Below, one piece after another: positions 12,309 through 24,035 of a DNA stretch of 64,000 nucleotides; positions within the stretch are counted from its first letter, which is position 1, and each line of letters opens with the position of its first letter. The stretch is from the NCBI GenBank assembly GCA_003024785.1, contig PUQB01000575.1:1-64000 (forward strand), in the 5' to 3' direction. The notes beneath the pieces were generated by a model that saw only the letters and a list, made by a program, of their open reading frames with translations, made no database searches and had not been told where the DNA came from. The position numbers were made by a program, and so were the translations under genes. This stretch comes from Selaginella tamariscina. Taxonomy: Eukaryota > Streptophyta > Lycopodiopsida > Selaginellales > Selaginellaceae.

Positions 12309-15300
12309 TGTTAGGCACACTACAAACTAGAGACCCTCACAAAACCACCCGACCTCCCCGAGCTGTCTCTAATCTCCACACGCTACTCTCCAAAAAGGCT
12401 TCCAATCTTAGTGTGCCCTTAATTCTCTTAGATCTAGGTATAGCTCTTTAGGAATATTTTAGCTTATACCTTTCTAGGGAATATTTTTGATTCGTTATAC
12501 GGGTTGTAACAATCCTCCCCCATTAGCAAGTCCTTGTCCTCAAGTGCAGTATAACTTACTCAACTGGTCCTGTATCATTAGCCTCGTACATCCACAAGAA
12601 TCTACCCAGGACTTGTTCCTTGTGAGTATTCTCTTTAACTGGCTACATGAAACACTAGGTGCACCCTCACTCCTTCTGGCAGTCGTAGTCGATATGCCAC
12701 CTTATCGATACGCTCTAGAATATCATAAGGACCTGAGTACCTGGGAGACAACTTATCATTGTGTCCCTTCCGTAAGGCCACAACAGTGTTCCGCCTTACA
12801 TGTGTGGCAAATACCACTCGGAGATATACATAGTCTCCCACTTGGAACTCTTGGAACCTTCTGTGCTCATTAGCAAACTTAATAGCTCGGCTTTGAGCTA
12901 CTTGTAAGTTCTTCTTGCACAAACTCTGAATGTTTCTAAGCTCAACACTCAAATCTTTAGCTTCCTCATCCATGTTGCCTTGAGCTTTCTTACTTGCTAA
13001 ACCCAGCTCAAAAGCTGTCTTGGAATGCCGTCCAAACATAGCATAATATGGACTCATTCCAATGCCACTGTGTCCTTGGCAAATGGGTGACAAAGTCCAT
13101 AGAGATACTGCCCCATCGCCTGTCTGGAATAGGCAATGGTACTAATAGCCCACTTGGTTTTTCCCTGGGCACCTTTACTTGCTGACACTTGTCACAAGTC
13201 CCTGCAGTACTCTATGATATTAGTTTTATATTCCTTCAATAGAACCTTCTCTTGATCAACTCATACATTTTCCTCCCCCTAAAATGACCAGCCTCCGGGT
13301 GATCATGATGAAATATAGTACTCGGTTGATCAAATGGTCACATGAGGAAGATACACACGGCCACTGAGGTGTAGGAGCTCAAAGGACAGCTAGAGCCACC
13401 ATTCTCATTTTACGATGAAGTTTTGTACTATAATGTGCTTGAGCATGTTGAACTACCTGGCTAAACTCACTAACCGTCCTTGTTAATGCATTACATAAGC
13501 GTGTTTGGAATTCTCTAACCACTGTGGCTCTCCTAACGCGTGACAAAGCATCTACCACCACGTTAGCCTTTCCCATGCAATGCTCAATAGGAAATTTGCC
13601 AAACTCCATGAGCTTAACCATCCAGCGAGCTTGCTGAGAGTTTAACTCTTTCTGTTTGAACAGATACACCAAAGTCTTGTGATCTGTAAACACTTTGAAA
13701 CTTGCACCATAAAGATAGTGCCTCCAAACTCATAATGCATTAACAATAGCCAGTAGTTCTTGCTCATACGTTGAGTATTGTTGCTCTGCAGGATTCAAGT
13801 ACGGCTCTTATAAGCAATAGGCCTTCCCTCTTGCATAAGTACAACTCCAATGGCCACTCCACTTGCATCACACGATACGTCATAAGGCTTAGAGGGATCT
13901 GCAATACATAAAACTAGTGCACGTACCAAAGCTTGTTTCAAAGCTTGGAAACTGCTCTTCTCTGAAGCACTTCATGCAAAGGGAACGTCCTTCCTCATCA
14001 ACCTAGTTAATGAAGAAGCTTTCTTGGCATAATCCTTGACATACCGCCGGTAATAACCAGCCATGCCCAAGAAACTCTGTAACTCTTTTGCATTGCTAGG
14101 AACTGGCCATTGCCACCACTGCCACCTTCTGTGGATCAGTCTTCACTCCACTTGGCGTCACAATGTGACCCAAATACTCCACTTTGCACTGAGCAAATGC
14201 ACATTTGCTCTTCTTTGCATAGAGCTTGTTCTCCCTCAACAACTAAAGAACTCTTTGCAAATGCTGCACATGCTCCTTCATATTCTTATTGTAAATAAGA
14301 ATATCGTTGAGGAAGATCTCCACAAATTCGTGCAAGTAGTCACCAAACACCTCAGTTGTCAACCGAGTGAGTGTGACTGGGGCATTTGTTAAGCCGAATG
14401 GCATAACAGTGAACTCGAAATGCCCAACTATCTTGGTGAACACTCTGGCTCCACCGTGATGATCCATGATAGTATCCACACATGGCATGAGCATCTTGTC
14501 CTTCACTGTTTGCTTGTTGAGAGCTCTATAGTCTATGCACATCCTCATGGTGCCATCCTTCTTCTTGACAAGCAATATTGGTGCACCAAATGGAGACTTG
14601 CTCAGTTGTATGAAGCCATATTCCAATAGCTCCATCACTTGTCTCTTAACCTCTTTCTCCTTAGCATGGCTCAGTCGAATGGCTTACGGTAAATGGCTTT
14701 TGTACCCTATTCTACCTCCACACCTCTTGCATCTGGTAAGCCATGAGGCAGCTCAGGAGGGAAGACGTCAGCAAACTCCTTGCACAACAGCTTTGTTCAA
14801 GGTGATAGTAAAAGAACTTGTTTGAAGACTCAAGCTTTGTTCCAAACCAAGTGTCTTTCACTTTACTATACTCAAGCTTCATGTGCTTGGTGCTCCACTA
14901 GATCTTAGGATCCACACGCACTAGCTTCGCAAGAAAGAAAGTTTCCACCAGCTGGGTTTTGCCAACCTCTAGCTGTAACTCCTCCACACAAGCAATTTAG
15001 CTATGTGTGACAACTGAGCCCTCAATCTCGTGTTGAGGCACAGTCTTCGCGCATCTCCACCAGTTGGATTTTGCCAACCTCCAGCTGTAACTCCTCCACA
15101 CAAGCACTGTAGCTCTGTGTGACATCTAAGTCCTCAATCTCGTATTGAGGCACAATCTTCATGCAGCTTCACCAGCTAGGTTTTGCCAGCCTATAGCTGT
15201 AACTCCTCCACACAAGCACTGTAGCTCTGTGTGATAGTTGAGCCCTCAATCTCATATTGATGCACAGTCTTCATGTAGCTCCACCAGCTAGGTTTTGCCA

Positions 15301-16078
15301 ACCTCCAACTGTAACTCCTCACACAAGCACTGTAGCTCTGTGTGATAGCTAAGCCCTCAATCTGTATTGAGGCACAATCTTCGTGCAACTTCACTAGCTG
15401 GGTTTTCCCAACCTCTAGCTGTAACTCCTCCACACAAGCTGTAGCTCTATGTGATAGATGAGCCTTCAAATTCGTATTGAAGCACAGTCTTCGTGGGTAG
15501 GCTACACTCCTCCACTAACTTTGTTGACACAAAGTTATCGTTACTCATGCTATCCATAAGGACTTGCACTGGACGGTCACCTAGTCGTCCCTCCACCACA
15601 ATAGCATGTGTGTGGCTCCTCCCGTGCCATGTAGTTTATCTATTGAGCAAGAACAAATAGAAATTTACCTTGTGGTTTAGAGAAGTCTCCTTTATGCTCC
15701 TCTCGATGCTCCATCTCCTAAAGCTTCTTAGGCGTCTACTTGTCCTTGCTGCCATTGAAACTTTTGCCCTTGGGCTTGCTTCTCCTTGAACAATTTGCCT
15801 TTTAGTGTCCAACGTCTCCACATAGGTGGTATTATCCTTTCCTTCCACCCACTCATCTCGAACCTTGCTTGATACCAATTGTTAGGCACCACTACGTACA
15901 AACTAGAGACCACCCGACCTCCCCCGAGCTGTCTCTAATCTCCACACGCTGCTCTCCAAAAAGGCTTCCAATCTTAGTGTGCCCTTAATTCTCTTAGATT
16001 TAGGTATAGCTCTTTAGGAATATTCTAGCTTATACCTTTCTAGGGAATATTCTTTGATTCGTTATACGGGTCATAACA
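12309..16078 (-). mobile_element. Nested Y-family Ty3 element with two LTRs (unit 1)
   Basis: About 3.77 kb, minus orientation. LTRs of about 200 bp lie at 12309-12511 and 15880-16078 (TGTTAGGCAC...TAACA), flanked by a 5-bp duplication AGTAT (12304-12308, 16079-16083). The primer site reads TGGTATCAAGC on the minus strand next to the right LTR, close to the initiator-Met type. A purine tract (GGGGGAGGA) abuts the left LTR. Internally, from right to left: protease region with 37-residue repeats, reverse transcriptase ([20 protein letters not shown]), RNase H (MFTDHKTLVYLF), integrase C-terminus ([20 protein letters not shown]). The LTRs differ by only a few percent, so insertion is fairly recent. 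The coding part is shortened and broken in several places. Confidence 0.85.
14930..15500 (-). repeat. 37-residue tandem repeats in the Y protease region (unit 1)
   Basis: Five copies of a ~111-bp module at ~112-bp spacing on the minus strand, with the phrase ACVEELQLEVGK as anchor (anchor starts near 14976, 15088, 15200, 15312, 15422). The plus-strand Y copy at 11560-11760 has two modules of exactly 37 residues. Counterparts: 31200-31760 and 61380-61960. The array lies just after the protease active-site region. Confidence 0.8.
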
Positions 16079-16381
16079 AGTATACTGTAATTTTGTACCA
16101 TGTGCCGTGTGCGGTCATAATATAAGCTTCCTTTCTCTCATTATATGACTATCTCTTACTCATATTTCTGCTTTGATGTATACTATTCATTTCTCAGTAC
16201 TGTGACGGGATCTGTAGTACTGCTACCTGTTATACACCTTGCCATACTTATCCTTTCCCGACCTTCTGAAGTCTGATCTGTCTTTCTATTTCTACTCTAT
16301 CTTATTCCAATTGACCCTTAATACGGGTTTGTCGGTGGGACCACTACTATGTTTAGTGCGTAGGATTTTCTATGTTCAACA

Positions 16382-16911
16382 AAAGCCATTTATCATAAGC
16401 CATTTTGATTGAGCCATGTTGAGAAGCAAGAGGTTAGGAATATGGCTTCATACACTCAAGCAAGTCTCCATGTGGTGCACCAATATTGCTTGTCATGAAA
16501 AAAAATGGCACCATGAGGATGTGCATAGACTGCAGAGCTCTCAACAAGCAAACAGTGAAGGACGGGATGCCCATGCCACGTGTGGATACTATTATGGATC
16601 ATCTCGGTAGAGCAAGAGTGTTCACCAAGATAGATTTGCGTAGTGGGTATTATCAGATTGCTGTGAAGGAGGCAGATATCTACAAAACTACTTTCAACAC
16701 TAGCTTTGGGCATTTTGAGTTCATTGTTGTGTCATTTGGCTTAACAAATGCCCCATCCACATTCACTTGGTTGATGACTGAGGTATTTGCTGACTACTTA
16801 CACAACTTTGTGGAGATCTTCCTCGACGATATTCTTATTTAAAGTAAGAATATGAAGGAGTATGTGGAGCATTTGTGAAGAGTTCTTCAGTTGCTGCAGG
16901 AGAACAAGCTC
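16382..16911 (+). mobile_element. Y-family Ty3 element, reverse transcriptase part (unit 1, plus strand)
   Basis: Continuation of the element of 11466-12000 beyond the solo LTR. Reverse transcriptase motifs include [15 protein letters not shown] and [15 protein letters not shown], and the catalytic region reads EIFLDDILI. It stops at the array joint. Broken. Confidence 0.8.
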
Positions 16912-19500
16912 ATTAGGTATAGGGTTTTGCTTTTCTTCTTGTTGAATTTGATCCGTCACTCTTTGTACCGTAGCTTTCTCTTTTTCCCAGTTTTTGTGTA
17001 TTGGCTCTTCTTTGTTTGGTTCTACCCGTACTCGTTTAGCCCGTGTTATTGCGTATATTTCTATTGAGGGTAATTCTGTATCTTCTTCCCATTTGCATTC
17101 GTGATTTTGCTCTTCATGGTCATTCTCTTGATCATTTTGGTGGACTTCAATCCTCCATGTTGCTGGTTCTATGGTGGTGCTTCAGTGTTAAATTCGCATT
17201 GTGGACACTTTGGGGAATAATGTCCCAGCTCTCCACACGTGTAGCATTGAACATTGTTGAGTCTATTGCATTCGGTGGAGTAGTGTCCTTTCTCTTGCAT
17301 CTAAAACATGTTACATTTGGATTTGGACCACGTAATGCTGGTGGAGGTGGTATTGGTGGCAATAAAGGGAGTCCGGCTTGTGTTGGGGCTGGTAATAGAG
17401 ATTCTCCCCTTACAGTATCTCCGTATTATTTCTTTGTCGATAAAATGCCCCGGATTCATGGGGAAATCTCCTTCCATTGCCGTTTCTTCGTTCCCGTTAT
17501 ATGGTCTTTGTGGATAGTCGTATGGGTTGGCATTCCAAGATTGTGGATAGTCATATGGGTTTGCATTCCTGGTGCTGTCCCATCTGGGTGGTGGTGGTGG
17601 GTATCCTTCAGTGCGTCCAATCATTGGTTGAGGTTTATATCCCGTGCTTCGACATTGCCTTGCTTCATGACCTATTCCTCCACACATCTGACACTTGGGT
17701 ACTTTGCATTCAGAAGCATTATGTCCTTCATTCTTTCATGTTGTACAAAATATTGCTTTGGATTTTGCCCGTATCTCATTCTTCCTTCCTGTATTGCCTT
17801 CTTGGTTCTCGTTCATCATCATTTATGTATCTCGGGGGTATCAGTATTTCAATTTGCTCACCTCTTTGATTGCATCTCTTAAGTCATGTGGTTTATCAGT
17901 CGTACTTGAAGCTGTAAGTTGTCCCATAGTCCATTGATATACCATTTCCTTGCCAATTTGTCACTCATATCTCCTACCTCGCAGCAATTGTATATCCTCC
18001 GAAATCTGCGTGTGTAGTCTTCCATCGCCTCTGTAGGACCTTGCCGTATTTCTTGTAACTGAACTGTCGGGTCTCGTTTACGATACTTTCATACATAGTA
18101 ATTCCTGAACAGTGCTAGTAATGTATGTACTTGTAAATTGTGATGGCATTTTCATAATACCAATCACTAGCATCTCCCTTCAGTGTAAATGGAAATATTT
18201 GGAACTTCTCATTTTCATCCTTGATTTCATTAGCTTCACACGCCTTCTCAAATTGTTGATATGATGATTCGTATCTGTTCTCTAAACCTGAAAAGGTAGA
18301 TGGTATGACCTTTCTTGTAATTGTTAGTGTTCTCATCTTCTCAGGTGTTTCGATTGTCAACAGATCCCAGTATTCTTGCGTCGGTACGTGTTTCCCGTTA
18401 TCGTAGTTTTCTTGCTGGTTGTCTTCTTCCTCCGTAACTTTGTCATACTTTGTTTGTTGTTGTTTTTCTCTTTGTGCTTTAGATTGCTCCTTCCTTCTCT
18501 ATTCTTCACGTTCCTCAACCTTTTCCGGATCTCTATTACTACTTGTCGTCGTAAGTATCGCTCCTCGCACTCTCTTTGCTGTCTCTGCCTTATCTTTCAT
18601 ATTGTTGACGTTCTGCAAGAATATGTCGGTAATCATCCATTCACTTACTACTAGATGCAGCAGATCCATTCTCATGCTGTCTTTGTTGAGCATTCTTGTC
18701 TCTGCTAATTGTTCCGATTGTATTAAGTACTCGCTTTTGAGATATGGAAAGCCTCAAATTTCTTCTTCCGCCGTAATTTCTCTTCAAACTCCAACACTTC
18801 TTTGGGTATCAGTCTACCCATCTTGGTACATTCTACAGACACATTGTTAGTTACCTGCTAATACAACCATCCCTTTGTGGTCACCATATGTTAAACATAG
18901 AAAAATCCTACAGCCTAAGTAGTGGAAGTGGTCGCCACCGACAACCTGTATTAAGGGTCTATCGGAATAAGGAAGAACAAAAATAGAGTACATATCAAAC
19001 TTCAGAATGTCGGGAAAGGGTAAGGATGGCAAGGTATGTAACAGGCAGCAGTACTGCGGATCCCGTCACAGTACTGAGAAAAGAATAGTATACATCAAAG
19101 CAGAAAGATGAGCAAGAGATAATCGTATTGAGAGTGAAAGAAACTTATATTACGTCCGCACATGGAACATAATACAAAATTACAGTATACTTGGGATCTT
19201 GTTCTAGTCCTAATCTGGTCTATTTATACCCGTATAGCAGTTATAGTGACTACCTCTTAGCTTTATTCATTCAGTTACTGTAACTCCTTCTTATCCTTAT
19301 TCGGGTATGCCGTACTCCACTTCAAACATCATATTGCAGTAGTGATCATTCGTATTACGATAGTGTCTCGTACTCCAATATTTTCTTTCGACTCTCTTTT
19401 TCCACAATATATACTTTTTTTTTTGGTGTTTTCCCATTATATTTGCCCATGAAATAAACACAATTAGGAACCTTCTACATGTCTAACTACGATTCTAACA
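16912..19500 (-). mobile_element. X-family Ty3 retroelement fossil, 5' LTR and gag (unit 2)
   Basis: Unit 2 copy of the same fragment: LTR at 18889-19500, gag with zinc knuckle MCGGIGHEARQC near 17660-17690 and Retrotrans_gag-like sequence near 18115-18300, truncated at the joint. Broken, with several interruptions. Confidence 0.8.
18889..19500 (-). repeat. X-family LTR (unit 2)
   Basis: About 612 bp, TGTTA...TAACA ends, minus orientation. It is the counterpart of 2636-3244. Confidence 0.8.
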
Positions 19501-21605
19501 ATACTACACGTTAAATTGTCATGTTGGATAAATATCCTTGTGACAAAGCATAAGATGGATTATAATTCCATTGTCATTTAAATATTTATGTTTAAGGGAG
19601 TGTTTAAGCTAATTCCATATTTTAATATTTTGTGAGAGGATGGAAAAGATTTTTACACCATGTTGTTGTTTAAACTAAATGTAGCTAGTTCTAACAAATA
19701 TTAGTGTCTTAAACCAATGTAGTTGGTTTTGCCAATATTATCATGTTAAATTAAAATTTCCTACCACCGTGGGAGCCATATGTAGAATTAGAGTCTCTAC
19801 CTATGTCACTAAGTTCCTCTTTAAGACTGTTAGGTGTGCTCATCCTCGACAAAGTTTCTTGCGTCTTGATAATCTTTTGGGCCATTGGCATTTGGTTCAA
19901 CTACACTCACATGATTGCCTTTGAAATCGAAGGACTAGGAGTCCTCACCTTCATCAGTCGAGCTTTGATTTTGCTGATCGTCACCTACATTATCATTGCA
20001 TCCACCACTTATCGATAAGCTATGGCACATCCTACATTGCAAAGCTCGCCTTAGCCGACTTGTTGAGTGTTTCCTACTGCATATGTGAGAAGGCATGCAC
20101 CAGCTAAATTCAACCCAATTGACACTTCACTATCGGAAAGGCTTCCGACGCTTGCCACACTTTATGCACATCACTGCCTGCATGTACTTTATTGCAATTT
20201 TTCTACCTCTGACTCATAACACTGACTGCCACTCCACCTGCTTGATGCATAAGGTAACTCACACACATACTACCTCTTGCTTCTTTGATGGTGGTGTTCT
20301 TCGCAATCTTGCTTGTACTCTCATGTTGCTTACCACTAGATCCTTCAAGAGCCAAGTTCTCTTTTGGTTTTCCTATGGTGTATGTGCTTTCTGCAATTAC
20401 TAGCATACTCTGCCTTGTCTACTTTTTTCAAAATACATTACATGGTTCACCAATGGCTATATTAGAGGAAAGATGAAACTTAAAAAGTGTTCACAAGAAA
20501 ATTAAATAGGAACTCAACTTCCTTCTTTAGGTTAGCAATCGCAAACCAAGCTTGCTATTATATTGGTGCCCTTCCTTTAAATATATATCTAAATTCTTCT
20601 TATCAATTCCAAGCTTAGCTTTCTCTGACAGTAACTGGAAAAGTTTCACGATGACTTGCTCATCAATGAACATATTCTTTCCTTTTGCGTATGCTATAAG
20701 ATCATCATTATCCTCTTCTAGCCTTTTAAAATTGTATGTTTTATTTTATATATTCTGAGCCAACACCAAGGACATGAGCAATCTAAGCAATTTGGAACAT
20801 AATATTCTATATTAATATTATTAACAATATGAAATCTTACTTTCTTTTTATTTAACTCACTCCTGTGGTGCTATCTTTGAAGCTATTTTGACATCGGGTT
20901 GGGTAGTTCATGAAACTTACACCCTCACGCTTGCAAATTAATGGTAATCGAAAACAATTATATCCAAATGATACATATTCTATTGTGAAATGAAGTTCAA
21001 TTATAGATAAATAAACTTGATAATAATATTATTAACGTTGAAATATACTATGAATCATCGTAGCAGTGAAGATGCAGAATTTGTTCTTATCTAATAGCTG
21101 TTGGTGAATCCCGAACTTCTTTGATTTCTAATGCCTAGGGCCAAAGAAGTTCTAATGCCTAGGGCTCATGAAAATCCATATATGTCATATAAATGGACAT
21201 ATTTAAAAATGAAATTGATTCTAACCTCCATGATATCAAATGATTTAATAATATAAGGAAATGATGTATAAGAGACTACGAAATGTGTACATGTTATGAG
21301 CTCAATTGAAACTTAACTTTCCTACATCTTTAGCAAGTCTGTTTGCAACTGCAGATTTAACACATATGGCAACATTTATGATCATTTACAACTTAAATAT
21401 AAAATCTAATGTCAAGAATTAACACTAGAAAATAGGGCCTTTATTAATCAAACAAACTCACATTAGAAATCCTTGGAAAAGCCACTCAAATCTTAATAAC
21501 AGCCTTAAGCTTTCCATCCTTGGACCTGCATTTATCCTTATGTAAGTTATGGATATAAAATTTTGATGTTAGTTTGATTAAGGACATGAGAAAGTAATAC
21601 TAGTA

Positions 21606-23276
21606 TTAAGTATTATCATACGTGCTAATCTTAGATCTCGTGTTCAACCTAGCATGTTTATTAGTTTTCTCATTGTTGGACAGTGGCATGTGCAGATTTA
21701 TCTCCTCCATCTCTAAAGGTTGATGCCTCTTCTTGTAAGCCTCATCATCAGTGTCCTGGAAGACTATTCAGGAAATGTATTATATATGCATAGACCTATA
21801 AATTGTTCATTCAAATTTATTTATCTAGCAAACCCATGAATAGAATGAATGAAAGCCTCATGTGGATAGTACACACATATGTATGTATGCAGATGTACAA
21901 ATACCATAACACGCATAGGTAATGTACTTTTATATAATTCTAAAAGTTAAATTAAACTAATAACCTCATCACTTGAGTGCTCCTCCTCATCCAAATCCAG
22001 AGGTTCCACCAGCCTCCACTGAGGTATGTCAATATTAATTTGTTTAACATACTCCACACGCTGTGCACGAACGCTCTCAGGCACAACAAATTTGTCGATA
22101 TCATAGTCTAATGCCCGTCTCCGTGTAGCTCGATCTCATATAAATCAAATTATGTTTATACTTTAATTCTATGTTTGTTTCTTATTATTAATTTAAATAT
22201 ATTATTGTTAATCAATTACATTTATGCAAATATTATTTCTTCAATATCAATTATTCTGTATCAGCTTACCTTTTGGGACATGAGGTACAGCAGCGGGAGG
22301 ACGAGTTGCACTACCTGTTACATAGAAGCATTGAATAGTGTTCTCATATATACATATGAGGTTCTTATAACATCATGACTTAAAATAAGGAAGATAAACG
22401 TAACTTAACATAATATCTAAGACTAGACCTATACATCTACATGATATGTGTATATATATGTGCATGCATACATATATCCATTTAGAATACAACATATATA
22501 TTTACCCCGTCTGGCTAGCTGCAACCGTTTATGGACCTTGGTAGCCCTATCTTCTAGCGGTTTATGGACCTTGGTAGCCCTATCTTCTAGCGGTTCAACC
22601 ATAAGTGCATGCTTCTTTGGAGAATCGTCCTCCTCCTCCACATTTACTTGCTCCGATTTACCCACTGCTGTCACTACACATGATACAATTTAGTAAATGG
22701 TACAAAGTGTAAACCAAATACATAAGAACATATATATGTATTCATAGATATAGGTCATATCTACCCACACACAACAAACTTTCGTTGGGTATGGATGCCA
22801 CAAATAGATACATGATCTTTAGTATCACTTTTTACACTAATTGTTTTTATCATTCTAAGTTAATAGTATTTAGTCTTACCAGCTGCTTTCACAAAGTCCT
22901 TGTCATTCTTGGCAGCACCATCTTTGCTCTCCTCCATGTCTATATAGTTTTCAGAATGTTTTGAGTATGCAGCCTTTGCTTCCTCCACGACTCCATGTTC
23001 CTCTCGATCCTTCACAAACTGTTTATACTTCTTGGTAGTTACGACGAATTTCTTCTTTAAACACGCTTTACGCAAGCACCGAAACCTGGGCTGGGTATCC
23101 TTTTTATTGTTGTAACAGTCAAATGCAGTGTCTCTTGAGCCACAATTGGGGCACATATATACTCCATTAGGCAGTTCGTGTGCAGCCCAACGATGCTCCA
23201 AATGGTTCTCAACTATATATGGCCAACGATGTGGACATTCTTTAGGTCTTGGCTTTGGCCCTGGTTTTCTCGCCAT
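21606..23276 (-). CDS. Dof-like zinc finger + PEHE-domain protein, unit 2 copy (most intact)
   Basis: I see five exons on the minus strand, at 22880-23276, 22506-22673, 22270-22314, 21965-22134 and 21606-21755, with GT/AG borders and matching phases. Together they encode about 307 residues. Exon 1 starts at MARKPGPKPRPK and carries CPNC, SRDTAF, YNN and QPRFRC, a pattern very close to the plant Dof finger but ending C-x4-C instead of C-x2-C (spacing C-x2-C-x21-C-x4-C). Exon 2 holds two PLEDRATKVHK repeats. Exons 4-5 give ALDYDIDKFVVPESVRAQR, DIPQWRLVEPLDLDEE and DTDDEAYKKRH, the hallmarks of a PEHE domain. In animals PEHE proteins (MSL1, KANSL1) bind the MOF/KAT8 histone acetyltransferase. 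A nuclear chromatin role is inferred. An in-frame ATG 19 codons upstream (23333) is an alternative start. No promoter was identified. Confidence 0.6.
22558..22623 (-). repeat. 33-bp in-frame tandem duplication in the PEHE gene (unit 2)
   Basis: A 33-bp segment encoding the 11 residues PLEDRATKVHK occurs twice in direct succession, without changing the frame. Unit 3 has the same doubling (about 38838-38903), while unit 1 has a single copy (near 6318-6350). It is a marker of the history of the array. Boundaries are approximate. Confidence 0.85.
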
Positions 23277-24035
23277 TGAATACTCTGTAGTTAATAGATG
23301 AAACTTGGTTAATAAGATGCATAAGTAATACAATTAGTAAATATTTAAAATATGAATGCAATCTAGTGATGATCTTACTTTGAGTTTTATTATTTAAATA
23401 CTAACAAGAATATGAATGTATATATATGATCGTTTATATGTGTTTATATAGAAGGAGATTACGTGCTTGAGAACAAGATGACAGTCAGTAGGTGTTTATC
23501 TAGATTATCCAAGCACATTCAATATCAACCAATTTAATCTGGGTAACAAAATCAATCATCAAAATATACACCCCCAATTAATATGATCACTATTTTCAAT
23601 ATCAATATGGATTAAGAAAAATACAGACCCACAACTCATGCACAATTGATCTAGATTATTATTTTTAATGTCAGTATATTCTAAATTACTAATTCAATAA
23701 AAAATGAAGTGTACAGATGATTGAGTATAGCATTAAATTAATTTAAAAATATTTATGAACGCACCTTTTTATTTGCTCTCGAGCAATAGTCAATCCTAGG
23801 GTAACATGTTAATCCTAGGGTATGCAATACACGTGCCAACGTGGAATCCACACGCCAACGTGGATTAACACGTTATCACGTTAATAATGTCATAATAATC
23901 TTATCATGTTTTATTAATGTTAGTGCTACATTTTTGTGCTAATAATGTATTTCCATTCTTTTATGGAATCACCCCTCTCCTTGAGAAGTCCTCTGTCCTA
24001 CGGTGTGTTCTTGTTTAGGTTGCGAGAGCATATAG

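Larger units (their letters stand above)
12001..16381 (+). repeat. Solo X-family LTR split by a nested Y element (unit 1)
   Basis: The LTR occupies 12001-12308 and 16084-16381 (about 600 bp in total). It begins TGTTAGGATC and ends TTCAACA, and it is the inverse of the LTR at 2636-3244. AAAG flanks both ends (11997-12000 and 16382-16385), consistent with a target duplication in the Y pol gene. No X internal region is present, so it is a solo LTR. Counterparts: 28271-32645 and 44551-62844. Confidence 0.8.
604..16911. repeat. Tandem unit 1 (~16.3 kb)
   Basis: First complete unit of the head-to-tail array. It begins at the joint where plus-strand reverse transcriptase meets minus-strand gag, and it ends at the next identical joint. 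Order inside: X gag and LTR (minus), Dof-like/PEHE gene (minus), D gag-protease fossil (minus), Y protease (plus), solo X LTR split by a nested Y element (minus), Y reverse transcriptase (plus). Compared with units 2 and 3 it lacks a 33-bp in-frame duplication in the PEHE gene, and it differs around 3430-3600, so it is the more divergent of the three left halves. Confidence 0.85.

Noticed and set aside
17043-17882. 279-residue plus-strand open frame
   Set aside because: It is antisense to the X gag, whose zinc knuckles are clear on the minus strand.
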